The position numbers were made by a program, and so were the translations under genes. This document shows, piece by piece, positions 1 to 12,293 of a stretch of 64,000 nucleotides of DNA. Position 1 is the first letter of the stretch; each line of letters starts with the position of its first letter. Origin of the DNA: Alentia gelatinosa (lineage: Eukaryota; Annelida; Polychaeta; Phyllodocida; Polynoidae). The notes under the pieces are model-generated. The model saw nothing but the letters and a program-made list of their open reading frames with translations, was not told the origin of the DNA and made no database searches. The stretch covers positions 88,103,801 to 88,167,800 of the forward strand of contig OX465582.1 of NCBI GenBank assembly GCA_950022655.1, read 5' to 3'.

Positions 1-134
1 CTGAACACAGATGACGACATGGCCAGTGTGGCTTTGTTAACGTAGAGTTTCTTGTCATCAATGACGAGCACAAGGTCGCCATACGTCCAGGGGGCGGAGA
101 AGTCCATACTAGTCATCAGATGTCAGAGTTTCAG
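1..134 (-). CDS. BTB/POZ domain protein, 5' coding exon (partial, runs off left edge)
   Basis: On the minus strand, an acceptor (pyrimidine tract ending in CAG, AG at 136-135) opens an exon at 134. The first in-frame ATG is at 116-114, with an in-frame TGA just upstream at 125-123, so this ATG is the likely start. The 38 codons to the window edge read like the first strand and helix of a BTB domain: a short lead with Phe-Ser-Ala-Pro-Trp, then DLVLVIDDKKLYVNKATLA and MSSSVF. BTB domains mediate dimerisation and recruit cullin-3 or corepressors. Domains after BTB lie outside the window, so the subclass (MATH, Kelch or other) cannot be told. Confidence 0.72.
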
Positions 135-220
135 CTGGAGAACATGCAGAAAAATGTGAATTAATGAGATGGAAACAGAGGCTGGTTACACTAGCTATTC
201 TGTAGCCTACCTCATGTTCA

Positions 221-570
221 TAGGGAGCCAAAGTGAACCCGTTGCAACCACAGATAGCCGGTTACAAAATACTATTTCCGGGTATAGGCGCTCAGTACTT
301 TGACTATGTAGGTTTGAGATTATATGTGTCATTCTCCAATCTTTTAGATCCAAATTTTTAATAAACTTAACAACTGTCATCGTAGTTTCGAAGTTATTCA
401 GAGACGATAGTAGTAAACTACACTTCAAAAGTAACAAAAGAGACCAAAAACGAAAGTCTAGCCTCAAACCCCCATAGCTTTAGCACTAAGCCTCGTTCTT
501 ACTGGCCACCGGAAACGGAGTTTTGTAGGTGGGTATCTGTGGTTTCAGCAGGTTCACTTTGGCTCCCTAT
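221..570. mobile_element. 350-bp terminal-inverted-repeat element (family G, copy 1)
   Basis: It begins TAGGGAGCCAAAGTGAACCC and ends with the reverse complement GGTTCACTTTGGCTCCCTA. Near-identical copies lie at 35360-35708 and 42681-43034. It has no coding capacity; the small ORFs inside are not conserved as protein. Size, terminal inverted repeats and TA at both ends suggest a non-autonomous Tc1/mariner-type MITE. Confidence 0.8.
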
Positions 571-926
571 CGAGAATATATGGTCCATGACTGTAGTACT
601 TACTAGAGTTGCTGGACCCACATGGCTCAAACGGGAATGGTTCTGGTAAAGCACTAAGTATTTGATCTACTTCTATTATAATCCTGAGCGTTTAATATAA
701 CTTGAAAGAGGCAATTTGATGTTGTTCACGCTCGCTGTTATTCACAGAAAGAAAGATAACGACTCCCCATCTCGTTGGTCAAGTTGTTCTACATGTCGGT
801 CATTAAACGGAAAAACGTACAATTTCTCTGCCTTTCACATTCTACAGAAGCTCATATTAAATCTATTTATCTAACAGAATTATATTTAGTAATCATGGAC
901 ACGGAACATTATAATATTACAGAAAT

Positions 927-1070
927 TTATCTCATCCCTGGTATTTTTTCTCCATAGACTTAACATTGGAAACTCGTATCTAACGCCCATTAGATATTTC
1001 AGAAAAATATCCAATGGGGGATTATGTCACAAATGATAGTCCATTAGTCAATGTGAAGGGTGAGATAAAT
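927..1070. mobile_element. TTATCTCAC-ended short inverted-repeat element (family W, copy 1)
   Basis: It is about 145 bp, bounded by TTATCTCATCCC and GGGTGAGATAA. The interior motif CATAGACTTAACATTGG recurs in the related copies near 5.25, 10.8, 14.5, 16.5, 24.1, 30.6, 43.3 and 47.5 kb. It is non-coding and immediately followed by a hairpin, a pairing seen again at other copies. Confidence 0.65.
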
Positions 1071-1115
1071 TCTGAAACCCATTCAAGTTTAGTGTCAGAG
1101 TTCGATCCAATCTCG

Positions 1116-1172
1116 TTTCAATCACTATGTAATTCACGCGGCTTCGCCTTGTGAATTACTACGTGATTCAAA
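1116..1172. repeat. Fold-back hairpin
   Basis: Arms 1116-1137 and 1151-1172 are imperfect inverted repeats around the loop GCGGCTTCGCCTT. It is one of about a dozen hairpins of similar design in the window. Confidence 0.6.
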
Positions 1173-2066
1173 CTCGATGGGATACGAGCTTAGACCCTAA
1201 ACTCTCATAGGTTTCCGCTATAGTATATATAGGGGGATTCTTTCTGTACAGTGACCAATAGTACAAAAAGATGTTACCATTGCCCCGTAAAAAAACCCAT
1301 CTCAGATTCATGAAATCTGCCCTTACAGAAGAATCATACAGGCCTTTCTGGGATACTTTGAATTGTGATTTGATCTTTATTTTAAGTATTTTAGAAAAAA
1401 GTTTTTATGACTACAGATTGATACTGTCTGGGAGTGTTGCTTGAAATAAAAAAAGACATCAAAAGTATCCCCAGAGATGAAAATCATTAAAAAAATGCAT
1501 CAGTAACTTTGATTTGCCCTTCTATCTTTATTCAAACTCAAAGTATCCGTAGGGGTAGGGTCAGGCGAGTGGTGGTGTGTTCCCTTTACACTAAAGGGTG
1601 CTGATCCTTGCTGTGTGGGGATTCCGTTGGACGATAAAACAAGTTTTTCGCAGGGTAACCAATGTTCGCATCACACCGGTCATCCTTGGGGACGTACGGC
1701 AGTCTTAGCCAGTGTACCCGGCCCTGTACAGGGCCGGGTTCCTCTGCCATAGAGCCCTCCAACGGGGTTGTTATTTCATACTGCGCACACTCTGACATAT
1801 CTGGGGAAAAAATCGAATCGATAAATATATAACCATTTGTCTTTGCCAACCTTCAAAACAGCTGTCTCTTATGTTAAAATTGTGTATTTAGAGGTAGTTT
1901 TACAGTAGAGCTTGGCTTGTTCCCAAGTCCAGCCATTTTGTTCAGTCTTCCTCGCTGGTTCCCAAACTGTAAAGTTTCTCGCCTATTCACATAGGACAGC
2001 TGTTCACCCCTGAATGGAGATCAGGGGTGAATACTTTACCTACGGCAGTCTGAGCTTCTGCCAGTA

Positions 2067-2397
2067 TGGTGCCAAAATTGGTTACCCTGCCATAAGTGGT
2101 AATTATCGCCCACTAGTATCTTGTGCGCATGTGTGAACATGCGCAGTGTTGATGTCCACGATTGGAGAGTGAAAATTTGCCAAAATTAAGCATATTACAA
2201 CATAATTATCATGTCTAAATTCTATTATCCCCTCTGATTATCCGCTAGAGAGCTCGGTGGAATCACTCTCCTAGCAGATATCCTACGCTCTACTTCCTGC
2301 GGCCACTTGTCAAGCGTTAGTGCCGCGAAAGATCTGGGAGGAGAGTGCTAGTGGGCGATAATTACCACTTATGGCAGGGTAACCAATTTTGGCACCA
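2067..2397. mobile_element. 330-bp inverted-repeat element (family N, copy 1)
   Basis: Long terminal inverted repeats: TGGTGCCAAAATTGGTTACC at the left and its complement at the right, extending about 50 bp to CGCCCACTAG. The centre carries a second palindromic motif (CTCTCCTAGCAGATATCC and its partner). A second copy is at 42160-42475. Non-coding MITE. Confidence 0.75.
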
Positions 2398-3245
2398 CAC
2401 CAGTTCTGGTCTACGGGTCCGTGGAAAGGGGGGGTTAGCACATTTAAAAAAAAAAGAATATTCCTGGTCTGTGCCATGTGAGTCCTAGCACCGAAGGAAC
2501 TAATCGGTAATCAATATGTTCTGCAGAGTAGTGTCTTACGTTATGGTGGAATGAGGCAGCGGCGAAAACAAAGTATAAAAAAGTAGGGGTGTGAAACTAG
2601 CCAGTAGAAGTAGGACCTGCCTGATTGGAAAGTGGCGCCGTCTGACGGCAAAAACGGGAACTAGAGAAAAATATTACAGTGTAGGCAAATAGTGGCGACG
2701 CATTACTAACCCATCTAGGTTTCAAAATCTAAACCCTCTAACTTCCCGAACATCAAGCGCATGCCAAAATAAGTAGGCAACACCTCGGCAGTATCGGGTG
2801 TAAATTTAGTCGAGATGTCGCCACAGATTAAGGAGATCTGTGAATGTGTGATGTCGCCTAGAAATTAGCCCGAGGCTGCACAATTTACAAGACCCTAAAA
2901 CGCTCTTCCTACCCACTATTTGTGTAGGAACGTGATATATCATTTAGCACTCTTACCTGTGTAATATGACGTACTTGGTGAGTTTTCAGAACACGGATAT
3001 ATCTTAACATCAAACCACGAACTGTAGACTCTTCTCCCGGATCTATTGCGGCCGCAGGATGTAGAGCGTGGGACACATATGCTAGGAGAATGCGATCACA
3101 CATCCGGTTGTCATTTAAGACTATGGAGGAGAGTGATAAGATGCACTCTTCTAGCAGTTCTTTGGTATTTTACTAACGACCAGCGAGCTTAAAGCCGCTG
3201 GATGGAGAGTGAATGAGTCCAGTCGTTAGGAAAGATCTGCTAGGA
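2398..3245. other. No gene recognised
   Basis: Non-coding by inspection. At 3120-3247 are further copies of the GGAGAGTGAT and ATCTGCTAGGAGAGT palindromic motif that also sits inside the family N elements and the 49.8-50.2 kb fold-back. Confidence 0.4.
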
Positions 3246-3540
3246 GAGTATCTCAACTCCCGCCTCACCTCCCTCCCTCCGCGAATCTCCCGCCTCTGAA
3301 ATCCACCCTCTACTCGGCCATGTCGACGTACTACAGTCTATTTTTAACCCCATCAGAGCACACGACGTTATTATTGCCGCTAATACCATTAATAAACTGT
3401 CACTGGCCCAAGAAAAAACATGTTTAAAAAACCTACAAGCGGCCACGGACCTGTATCTCTGGGTAGGAAACGCGGGCCATTGCCGTGTTTGTTCAACGAT
3501 CTGTTCGCCTCGACTATGCTTGACTGCGTTTCGCGGGTAG
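3231..3540 (+). other. Open reading frame of unknown origin
   Basis: A plus-strand frame opens after a TAG near 3240 and runs to the TAG ending at 3540, about 95 codons, GC-richer than its surroundings. It has no Met near its start. The translation contains ordinary helix-like segments such as HDVIIAANTINKLSLAQEK and ends in a Cys-containing tail. No family was recognised. It abuts a palindromic repeat on the left and the 202-bp tandem array on the right. It could be a relic of a larger transposon or viral gene, or chance. Confidence 0.25.
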
Positions 3541-3548
3541 CGCGCTAA

Positions 3549-4560
3549 GTTTGGGTGACTTTAGATGGGGGCGCCACAGAGAAATGACTGATTTGGGGGG
3601 GTTCACCTGTGAAAAGTCAAAGTTTCCAAAATGTTCCCTGTCAACCAGGCCCTGCTTATGTATTTAGCTGTCTTCCCCAATGTGAAAGCTACTCAGAACA
3701 GTTGAAATTATATTCCTAGCCCTTCTGGGAGAGTCCAAACAATTGGCAGAGTTTGGGTGACTTTAGATGGGGGCACCACAGAGAAATGACTGACTTTGGG
3801 GGGTTCACCTGTGAAAAGTCAAAGTTTCCAAAATGTTCCCTGTCAACCAGGCCCTGCTTATGTATTTAGTTGTATTCCCCAATGTGAAACCTACTCAGAA
3901 TAGTTGAAATTATATTCCTAGCCCTTCTGGGAGTTTCCAAACAATTGGCAGAGTTTGGGTGACTTTAGATGATGGCGCCACAGAGAAATGACTGATTTTG
4001 GGGGGGTTCACCTGTGAAAAGTCAAAGTTTCCAAAATGTTCCCTATTAACCAGGCCTTGCTTATGTATTTAGCTGTCTTCCCCAATGTGAAAGCTACTCA
4101 GAACAGTTGAAATTATATTCCTAGCCCTTCTGGGAGTTTCCAAACAATTGGCAGAGTTTGGGTGACCTTAGATGATAGCGCCACTGAGAAATGACTGATT
4201 TTGGGGGGTTCACCTTTGAAAAGTCAAAGTTTCAAAAATGTTTCCATTCAACCAGGCAATGCTAAAGTATTCAGCTGTCTTCCCCAATGTGAAAGCTACT
4301 CAGAACAGTTGAAATTATATTCCTAGCCCTTCTGGGAGTTTCCAAACAAAAGGCAGAGTTTGGGTGACTTTAGCTCATGGTACCCCTCAGAAATCACCCA
4401 TTTTCTAAAAGTCACCCTTGAAAACTCCAAAATTTGAAAATATTCCCAATCTAACAGGCCTAATCTAACTATTTAGCTGCGTTCCCAATTAGAAAACTAC
4501 TCAGAATAGTTGGAATTCCAGTTCTATGCCTTCTGATGGTTAAAACTACCTGCTGCTACT
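3549..4560. repeat. Tandem array, about 202-bp unit, five copies
   Basis: Units start with GTTTGGGTGACTTTAGATG at 3549, 3751, 3953, 4156 and (divergent) 4358, so the period is 202-203 bp. The first four are highly similar; the fifth is degenerate and fades by about 4560. Each unit includes CCAACAATTGG-like and GGGTTCACCTGTGAAAAGTC segments. No coding potential. This satellite-like array looks like local unequal-crossover expansion. Confidence 0.88.
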
Positions 4561-5248
4561 GTGGTGCCGCCCTGGTGGCAAAAACGGGAACTCGAGAACA
4601 ATAGCGAGTCATAGAGAGATAAGCCAGCAGGCCTGGGTTGCCAATCCAGGTCATCCAAATCCGTGAAGCGGCCTTAAATTTTGTTTATGACCAAAAATAT
4701 TCTTCCACGTCCAGGCATCGCTATAGATTGGCGTTTTCTTTTTTACTGAGAGTCCACATCACTACATAGACAATAATCGATGGTTTTGTGGACAAGCAGC
4801 TATAAACCACTAAAGTACTCTGCCCGTTTCCCCAACGTGTGTCAATGCTAACTGCCTATGGAGGTGCCTTGGTGAGAGCCTGCTGCTGGGTTCCGCCAAC
4901 AACGGTATTGATTGTTTTATTTCATGATTTTCATACTTTGGTAAAGATCAGATTTCAAGATGCAGAAATTTCTGATTTCCGTCGATTGTCGGCGAACTTG
5001 CATCCCTGATAATGGGTCATGGTTTACTGAGTCCCCATACATTTTCAATGGGGACTTTGTATACGGTGAATAATAATGTATGGGAAAAGTCGGTTCAGGG
5101 ACTTCTACCTGTTCAAATCAAATTAAGAAAATAACTCGACATTGTGATACTTGGCAGTTTATTTCTACTATAACAAGTTAAATGTACAAATGGAATGGTA
5201 TCTATTGCACCTACGCACCACATCCCAATGTGAACATGCATATGGAGC

Positions 5249-5393
5249 ATTATCTCACCCCTCATGTTTGTGTCCCATAGGCTTAACATTGGGAACTCAT
5301 TCTCCATGCCCCTTTGAGTATTGCAATCCATTCTCCATGGTCTACATCCTGTGCAACTTCCATTCTTTTAGCGTGTACAGGGGTGAGATAAAT
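5249..5393. mobile_element. Family W inverted-repeat element, copy 2
   Basis: Runs from TTATCTCACCCC to GGGGTGAGATAAA with the internal CCATAGGCTTAACATTGGG motif. Same family as 927-1070. Confidence 0.65.
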
Positions 5394-6559
5394 ACAGAAA
5401 GCAACTCGTTTTGGTCAACATTATTGCTCTCCAACTTGTTTGAACGCTATGTGATATTCACTCAGCTGTCGCCTTGTTCATATCACTCCGCATCAAACTC
5501 GTAGAGAATGAAGACTTTGACCAACACTTGTTGGTTTCTTCTTAGGTATTTAAGTGGAATGGGTGCAGAGTGGTTTAGCTCTAACAGCCGAGTCGGTGCT
5601 CGGAACATTCAGGTTCCAAATGTCAGCAGAAAAGTAAAACATGATTCCAATGCACGAAACGCCAGCGTCAAGGTTTCAACAACAAATTCATTCTCAATCA
5701 TTAATAATGTTACAACTAAAACATGTCGACCTTAATCATACCGATACTGAGATTATTGTCCCGCTAAGTAGGTGGATATTATTATGCTCCATATCAAGGG
5801 AGTAGATTATTTTTTTCCTAATTTAAAAAAACTTTCATTTAGATCTTCCGACTAAACAGACTGGCTCCACTTTGATCCCTTAGTACCTTTTTTAACAGTA
5901 CTTACAAATTGTCCACCGATATAACCTTGGAAGCGAATGCCATATTGAGGTTTATGTGGCTGGGGCAATTAAAGGAAAGTTACCATCCTCTTTATCAGAG
6001 ATTCAAACCATAGTTTTCCAAATATAACAGAAATATACCTTCATGGTATCAAATATCACTGGATTCTAATAAAGCTAGCTATCCTTCATATACAACAAGG
6101 CGATCCGATTTATGGCCTGAAAACAGAGACAGACGTCTATCATTTTGCTATTGCGTTTTAAAACACGAAGACAGTGGATGGTAATGGATATATCGACAAC
6201 CAGACAGACATAAAACAACCTTGGACGGTGATGAAGGTGAAGAAAGTTTATATTGATCGTTTTCCCATCTCGCTCTCATCCTCGTTTCTCTCTTTTTTTC
6301 ACTCACACTCGGTCTCGTGTATAATAATGTCAACGTAGTACCACTGTTTAAACCGATTTGAAGTAAGGTAGACACATTGTAAATACAGAGAGGCCGGCGG
6401 TTGGTCACTGAAGGAGGCACTTGGCGAAAGGCGGGTTTGACCTTGACCTTGGAAGCACCTGAAGGCGGTGGGACGCGACATTTCCGGTTCCGGTCTCTAT
6501 TTTGTCGTGTTCCTGAAGACGCCACCTATCGGCGTGATGAGGAGGCTACCGCCATGAGC

Positions 6560-6850
6560 ACATCACTGTATAGGGCACATAGCTATTGTGTTATGGAAGC
6601 AGCCACCTTGTTCCCTGACGCTAAACAAAACACCAGGTGGCAGGTCCGGTTATCAATGGATTTTTTTTTTTTTTTATTTCGGTTTGCCATAAAAGGGTTT
6701 TAGCCTCGTCTCATGATTATCTATAGATTAGGATAGCAGAAAATAGTGGTTGACCCCTGACTACAGTGGCGCTATCTTACAATTTCCTGGCGGATGATGA
6801 CGGAACTAGCAGTCACATACTAGCAATCACTTTGTGCCCTATACAGCGTT
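6560..6850. repeat. Interspersed repeat, inverted relative to 17920-18290
   Basis: Shares in opposite orientation the segments CAGTGGCGCTATCTTACAAT, CGTCTCATGATTATCTATAG and ACCAGGTGGC with 17920-18290. Non-coding repeat; class unassigned. Confidence 0.6.
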
Positions 6851-7716
6851 GGGGACGAGGACGGGGCGGGGGTTGGAGGCTTCAGCAGCGGGAAGGAGGT
6901 GAAGGTGACGGCCTGGAGGGCGGCCTAGAGGACGGTAAAAGCTCTCCTCATACCAGGTCCTTGAGCAGGATTAGAGCCAGATCTGCAGGATAAGAAAATC
7001 ACAGAGCTATCAGTAAAACAAAAGCAGTTCACCAAACCCTCTAAGATGCCCAATTATCAACTCTCCAGAGGGACACTTGATCGGGAACGTCCGATGCAAG
7101 TAACGGACGGGTGAATTATTTATGAGATAGAAACAAGTCAATATTTTCATCAAAATACAAAAGGTATCACATAACATGTTAGCTTAAGTTAGATTGGATA
7201 TTTGCATCATTGATAAAATAAAATTCTAGTTGAATCAATAATGGGATAAGCCTAGGTGATGTTAACAGGGCTCAATACATGCAGTAGAGTTATATTATAT
7301 ATAATGTATGGAGAAATTGTTTTTCTATTTCTACAATATTATACCTGATCCAAGCAGAGAAGGTAATGCTCTATAGATCTCAAATAAATTATTCAAGCTG
7401 TGAATTAAAATATTATAATTGCTTTTTACGTTTACCTTTTTTAATTACCGATGATAATGACAAATGGAGAGAGAAAGATTACTAGCCATTACTTATGTGA
7501 ATTACTTGTGTAATTTTCTCTATCTGTGATTTGATGTATGATTGTAAATATGCAGGAGCTGCAGGATATAATTTTCTGAGGTCATCTTCGATAGCCCAAT
7601 CAATATTAGGCCAAGGAGAAAACCATATATTTTCTTGTTTTTTAACTTTTGATATATTTAAATTACGAGGCGAAGCACACACTTGTTCCCAACCAATGCT
7701 CCTTTGAAAGTGACAA

Positions 7717-7883
7717 TTACTCGGGAGCCATTCATAAAGTATGTACACAAAATATCCGAATTTTTTTACACCCCCCTCCGGATCTAATACGCAATAGAAT
7801 AAAGAAGGAGTATATGCAAAATTTCCAAAACATTTTACCCCACCCCCACCCCCCACTGCCTACGTATTTTATGGCTGGCCCCT
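7717..7883. mobile_element. Family K inverted-repeat element, copy 1
   Basis: Starts near GAGCCATTCATAAAGTATGT and ends CGTATTTTATGGCTGGCCCC, an imperfect inverted pair. The C-rich interior and AATAGAA(T/C)AAAGAAGGAG motif match the copy at 47333-47503. Non-coding. Confidence 0.6.
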
Positions 7884-8117
7884 CTTCAAAAACAAAGAGA
7901 GAAGAGAACAAAAGAAAGAATTTTTTTTTTTAATGTTTGGGATATAATTATTGCCAGCTATTTGTTTTCCCTTTCAGATGTTTTAACATTTGATAAACTG
8001 ATTTTAAACTAAAACATAGTTTCATTAAGTCATGTTTGGCGATTAATTTAAAAATCAACAAGAAACAATGATGGTCTCCTTGGCCATCGTTCAGCTCGCA
8101 TCATACACACACACGCC

Positions 8118-8404
8118 TACAGTACTGGTTCCACCAACACACAAGATATAGTGAGATTAGTCACGATTTGGTTGTCTTGCTAAATCTTGCTAGGTTTTGA
8201 ATAATCGTGTGCATATTTGCCGCAATGCATCTTGGGGTGTCACAGTGGTGGAGCACCAAAGTATACACACGATGTCGTGAAAAAATACACATATCATCGC
8301 GCAAGACTTATCGCGACAAAGGAGGTACAACATATGTCAACACTGTAAGATGTAACAAGATATACCACGGCATATCCATCGTTTTGGTGGAACCAGCACT
8401 TACT
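8118..8404. mobile_element. Family V inverted-repeat element, copy 1
   Basis: Ends are TACTGGTTCCACCAACAC and its approximate complement near 8390-8404. Interior motifs CAAGATATAG and GGTGGAGCACCAAA recur at 26128-26225, 37659-37915, 39853-40140 and, diverged, 49162-49437. The 142-codon frame overlapping it is not conserved between copies, so it is not a gene. Confidence 0.7.
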
Positions 8405-9897
8405 ACCACCACCAAGAGACGGGAGAAGGGAGGTCGTCCAAGCACACAACTCCTACCATTCCTCATGTTTCTAATGGACCTCCCCGTAGAAGCTCTAAAG
8501 TCCTTGAGACCACGAAATTTATACATGGAGCCAGTGAAATTGGACTATTTCCAAGATGATTATGTTTTTCTCGACTATTGTATAGAAGAACGCCGAATAT
8601 ATAATGTCATTTTTTTCTATGATATGATTGAATGAAATAAAAAATTTATTAAAAAAAAGTGGTTTAGTTTAGAATACGAGGCAAGAACACTTTGAATCAC
8701 AACCCTCAATCCACCCAAAAAAATTTGAAATTCAGAACCAGTCACGGATTTCCCTATCCAGTCTTTTCTGGTCTAGAATCCGTCTCACACTGTCTTATGT
8801 AAAAGCTCCCCAGGTCTGTTGGACTTTACAGTGAAAGTATGACAGAGAGAAAAAAGAATGATAGTGTGGGAAAGAACCACAATGGCGAATGTCATGGACG
8901 AGTGGGCCCTATCGAAGAACACATACTGGCGAGGCTTCAGATTTATAAGGAAGGAAGATAGCTCGCTTTCAGGATTTACCAGATACAAGTGTGGTACAAC
9001 CCTTTACCCTTTGTTACCCTTCAGTAACTCTCAGTGATACAACCACTGTACTTAATCTGGACCGTTCACATTCGTGTTATATCAGGATTTATAGTAGCAG
9101 AGATGTCAGTTGGGGTCAGGGAAAAAAGTTGAAATATTTCATCATGTGGATTTTTCTGCCTCAGAGAGACCGGGAAATTTTGGATAATATGTCCTCGACG
9201 GCCATGGCATGGGGCTGAGGGTCTGTGGGAGGTTCAAACCACTGTTTTATTGGCGTAAATGAAGCTAAATCAATATCATCTTTGTTTGACACACGGTAAA
9301 GCAATTAGATATACTGAAAAAGTGGATTTCCACGGAAATTTACAAAAAGGTTGAGAAAGGACAAAAAGGTTGGAAATATTCAGTGCAAAGAGTGGACTTT
9401 GTGAGATGTGCACATTCTCAACCTATTAGCTGAAAGTTTAGGTTTAACAAAGCCATTCTCTAATGAAGGTCACCAACCCACTGTCTAAACTTTAAAGTGA
9501 CAAATAAATGTTTCTGGAATATTTCGATAAGAATAATCATTTCATCAATAAAATCAGCCTTAATTATATACATTTGTTGAAAAAGTTCAGGCATGGGTAA
9601 AAAGGTTGAAAACCAACTGAAAAGTTGAAGTCTATAAACCCTGTAATGTATGGTTTCATGATTTAAGATATTTTATTATATGTACATGTTATATTCCTTG
9701 AGATTTTATTACAGCTTACCCTCACCTCAGTAGATAGGCTTCGTTAGTAGCATCATTACATACATGCTTAGGGCATCAATGCAGGCCATGTGTATGTGTC
9801 TGGAGTAAGTGCGATAATCGCTTCATTCATATCGAGGTTCTCATGCATTCACTCACTTTCTATTCTACACATCTACAATTTTGGCTGCTCAAAAAGC

Positions 9898-10400
9898 TTA
9901 AAGGCATATCCAACAATTCATAGTGGCACCACCTGGTGAATTTTGAAAATTGTCAATTATTAGTAAAAACTGGTTCATTCTATTTCTAAATGAGTAAATT
10001 CAATGTTTTGTCCAGTTTATCCAATCTTAATAGGTGAAATAGGCCAATTTACATTTGTTTGATTTAGGAAACATACTAAAACATATGGTTTTCTTCAATT
10101 CCTCAAAAACAAGAATGGTGACCTATGAACTTTAAAACTTAAATATACAGTACTATACACCTACTATATTCTTTGAAAGTTTGAGGAAAATGACATGGGC
10201 TTTACCATGTGAAGACCAACCCTTTAGAATTAATATATATTCTTTTTGAATTTATCATAATGTCGATTTCTAAATCAAAAACTTGAATGGTTACCCCTAA
10301 TTTTTGAATTAGACATGGGTTCTACAGCTAATCATAATCATTTTTCAGGAAACTGACATGGGTTTCAATTTTCAAGCTAAATTGTCTGATATGCCTTTAA
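9898..10400. mobile_element. TTAA-flanked AGGCATATC element (family P, copy 1)
   Basis: About 500 bp bounded by TTAAAGGCATATCCAACAAT and ATTGTCTGATATGCCTTTAA. TTAA at both ends matches the target choice of piggyBac-type transposases, so it may be a piggyBac-mobilised MITE. Other copies: 14751-15282, 33998-34521, 36957-37443, and partial copies at 19423-19653 and 22470-22760. It includes the recurring GGCGCCACCTGGTGA or a variant near one end. Confidence 0.75.
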
Positions 10401-12293
10401 TATATCTACAGAGGAATAATGAAGAGATTGTATGTGCAAAACAGAGAGTATTGTTTGATAGCCATTTATCTCAGTGTTGCCAGGAGTGGCTGACTGGATA
10501 CTTCTTGGTCAAGGGTGTGAGGGGTGAATCAATGGGCTAGTAAAAGGGGGCCCCATACCCCATTAACAACCTATATATGACTCAAACCCTTGATTTCTAT
10601 GAGAGATGGTATCAAAACCTTGGTCGAGAAACTATGTAGAACTTTATAACACTCCTTCAAGAGTTAGATAGTACAGAGGAAACCCATGGAAGTCTATGGT
10701 CAGAGCTTGTATACCATCAAGTTTTAATCACCTAGTAATTCACAAGGCGAAGCTGCGTGAATTACGTAGCGATTCAAACAAGATGGAATCAAGCTCTGAC
10801 CGTAAACTTGAATAGGTTTCTGAATTTATCTCACCCCTTCCATTTACTAATCGGCTATTATTTGTGACATAATCCCCCATTGGGAATTTTTTTAAATACT
10901 CCATGGGCGTTGAGTACAAGTTTCCAATGTTGAGTCTATGAGGAAAAATACCAGGGGTGAGATAAAGGTAAAATGGAGTGAATTTTCCTTTTATTTTCCT
11001 TTGAAAAGGGAAAAATATTGGTTGGCAAATTTTTTTCGAGATAAAAGTACAGTACCACACTAAATTAGTACATTGTATTCGTAATCTTGGTTACTCGTTC
11101 AACACCGTTGCTCGACAAAGGTTTCTCACAGCAGACACGCAATATAGATATATGGCATTTATTCCACCACTAGAATGTAACACATGAGATCCACTCTTCG
11201 CTAGGCAGGTCGAACACTTGTACAAACCTCTAAAGTAAGAATTTTGTTGGATATGTTTGTATTATTATTGGAGAAGTGGAATAATTCCGAATATAACCTC
11301 ATGTTCATCCATTCCGATGTTCTACATTCAGCTACCATGCTATAGTGCTTCAGATTATGATGAAAAAGGGCTTTATTTAAAGATTTACCTCGTGTGTCAA
11401 TTTAACCACACAAATCATATACCAAAATGAAGCTCAAAAAGTCCCCTGTTTGAATAAACTTTTAACAAAAAATTGAATCAACTTCATGAGGGGTCATATT
11501 TTTTGCAATATTTTTGTAATTTCGGTTTCCAAGGCCACATAACATTTTTTTTTTAAATCATACAACATGAGATAACCATGTAACCTTCTGTGGAATATCA
11601 TAATGGACAACACTTGATGAGTTCTTGGCATGTAGCCCATAACAAACCGATAGAATATGAATGCCATTTTCAAAGGTCTGAAAAGTGACTGTCATAAACA
11701 CCAAATACTGGCGGAAAACCTTGGTACCTAGGGAGCGTCCATAGCTAAGATTCGGGCAAGGTCTGCAAGGAAAATGGTTCAACAAAATTTCGGTCAATAA
11801 CTGCAATCTAAATTAGTACATAATAGTCGCAAAATCAGTGGTCAACATAGCAAGAAACATAATTAAATAGCAACAGTTCTACAGGTTGTATGGATAAAAG
11901 TCAATTGCATTACAAATTCACTTTCAACACTTTTCAACTCACTAATGCATGTTTATGAAAGAAATTAAAAAAAAATATAGAGTATAAATATTTGGTATGA
12001 TTTTAGTATGAAAGGAATATGACAAAAATAAAATATACATATTTGATATGATTTTATAGACAAATTTGATGAGCTCAATATTCAAGTAATTTTCTTTACC
12101 TAAGATCTCCATCTAAGCTTTCCTAAAATGGTGCTGACTCTGTCTTATTGTAACAAAGTCTACATAAAAAATAAATAAAAATAAAATCCTTTTCATAAGG
12201 CTACTGTTGGAGCATTGATCCTCAATAGGACCAAGGCAGCAGCCTAGATGCAAAATAAATATTGAAATACTGAGGTTTAAGGAACTCTCCTTG
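10401..12293. other. No gene recognised
   Basis: It holds a hairpin (10699-10800) and a family W copy (10826-10966). The rest is AT-rich sequence without recognisable exons or repeats. Confidence 0.45.
10699..10966. mobile_element. Fold-back hairpin plus family W element
   Basis: Hairpin arms at about 10699-10736 and 10757-10800 fold around AAGGCGAAGC. They are followed directly by a TTATCTCACCCC to GGGGTGAGATAAA element at 10826-10966. The hairpin core resembles that at 1116-1172. Confidence 0.6.

Larger units (their letters stand above)
571..2066. other. Non-coding, repeat-derived stretch
   Basis: No credible exon was found. It holds the TTATCTCAC-type element at 927-1070, a fold-back hairpin at 1116-1172, and at about 1640-1740 a fragment resembling the end of the element at 2067-2397. 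The remainder is unassigned AT-rich sequence. Confidence 0.5.
4561..9897. other. Gene-free repeat-rich stretch
   Basis: No credible exons. It includes a family W copy (5249-5393), sequence at about 6560-6850 that returns inverted at 17920-18290, a family K copy (7717-7883) and a family V copy (8118-8404). A region at about 8785-9230 has mixed short open frames on both strands but no recognised domain. Confidence 0.5.

Noticed and set aside
6766..6993. Gly/Arg-rich plus-strand frame
   Set aside because: Begins inside a dispersed repeat and runs into G-rich low-complexity sequence; no splice or domain support.
8207..8635. 142-codon plus-strand frame
   Set aside because: Overlaps a family V inverted-repeat element; other copies do not keep the frame.
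8785..9218. Possible small exon with two overlapping plus-strand frames
   Set aside because: Codons look ordinary, but no domain, splice partner or homolog was recognised and both frames stop quickly.
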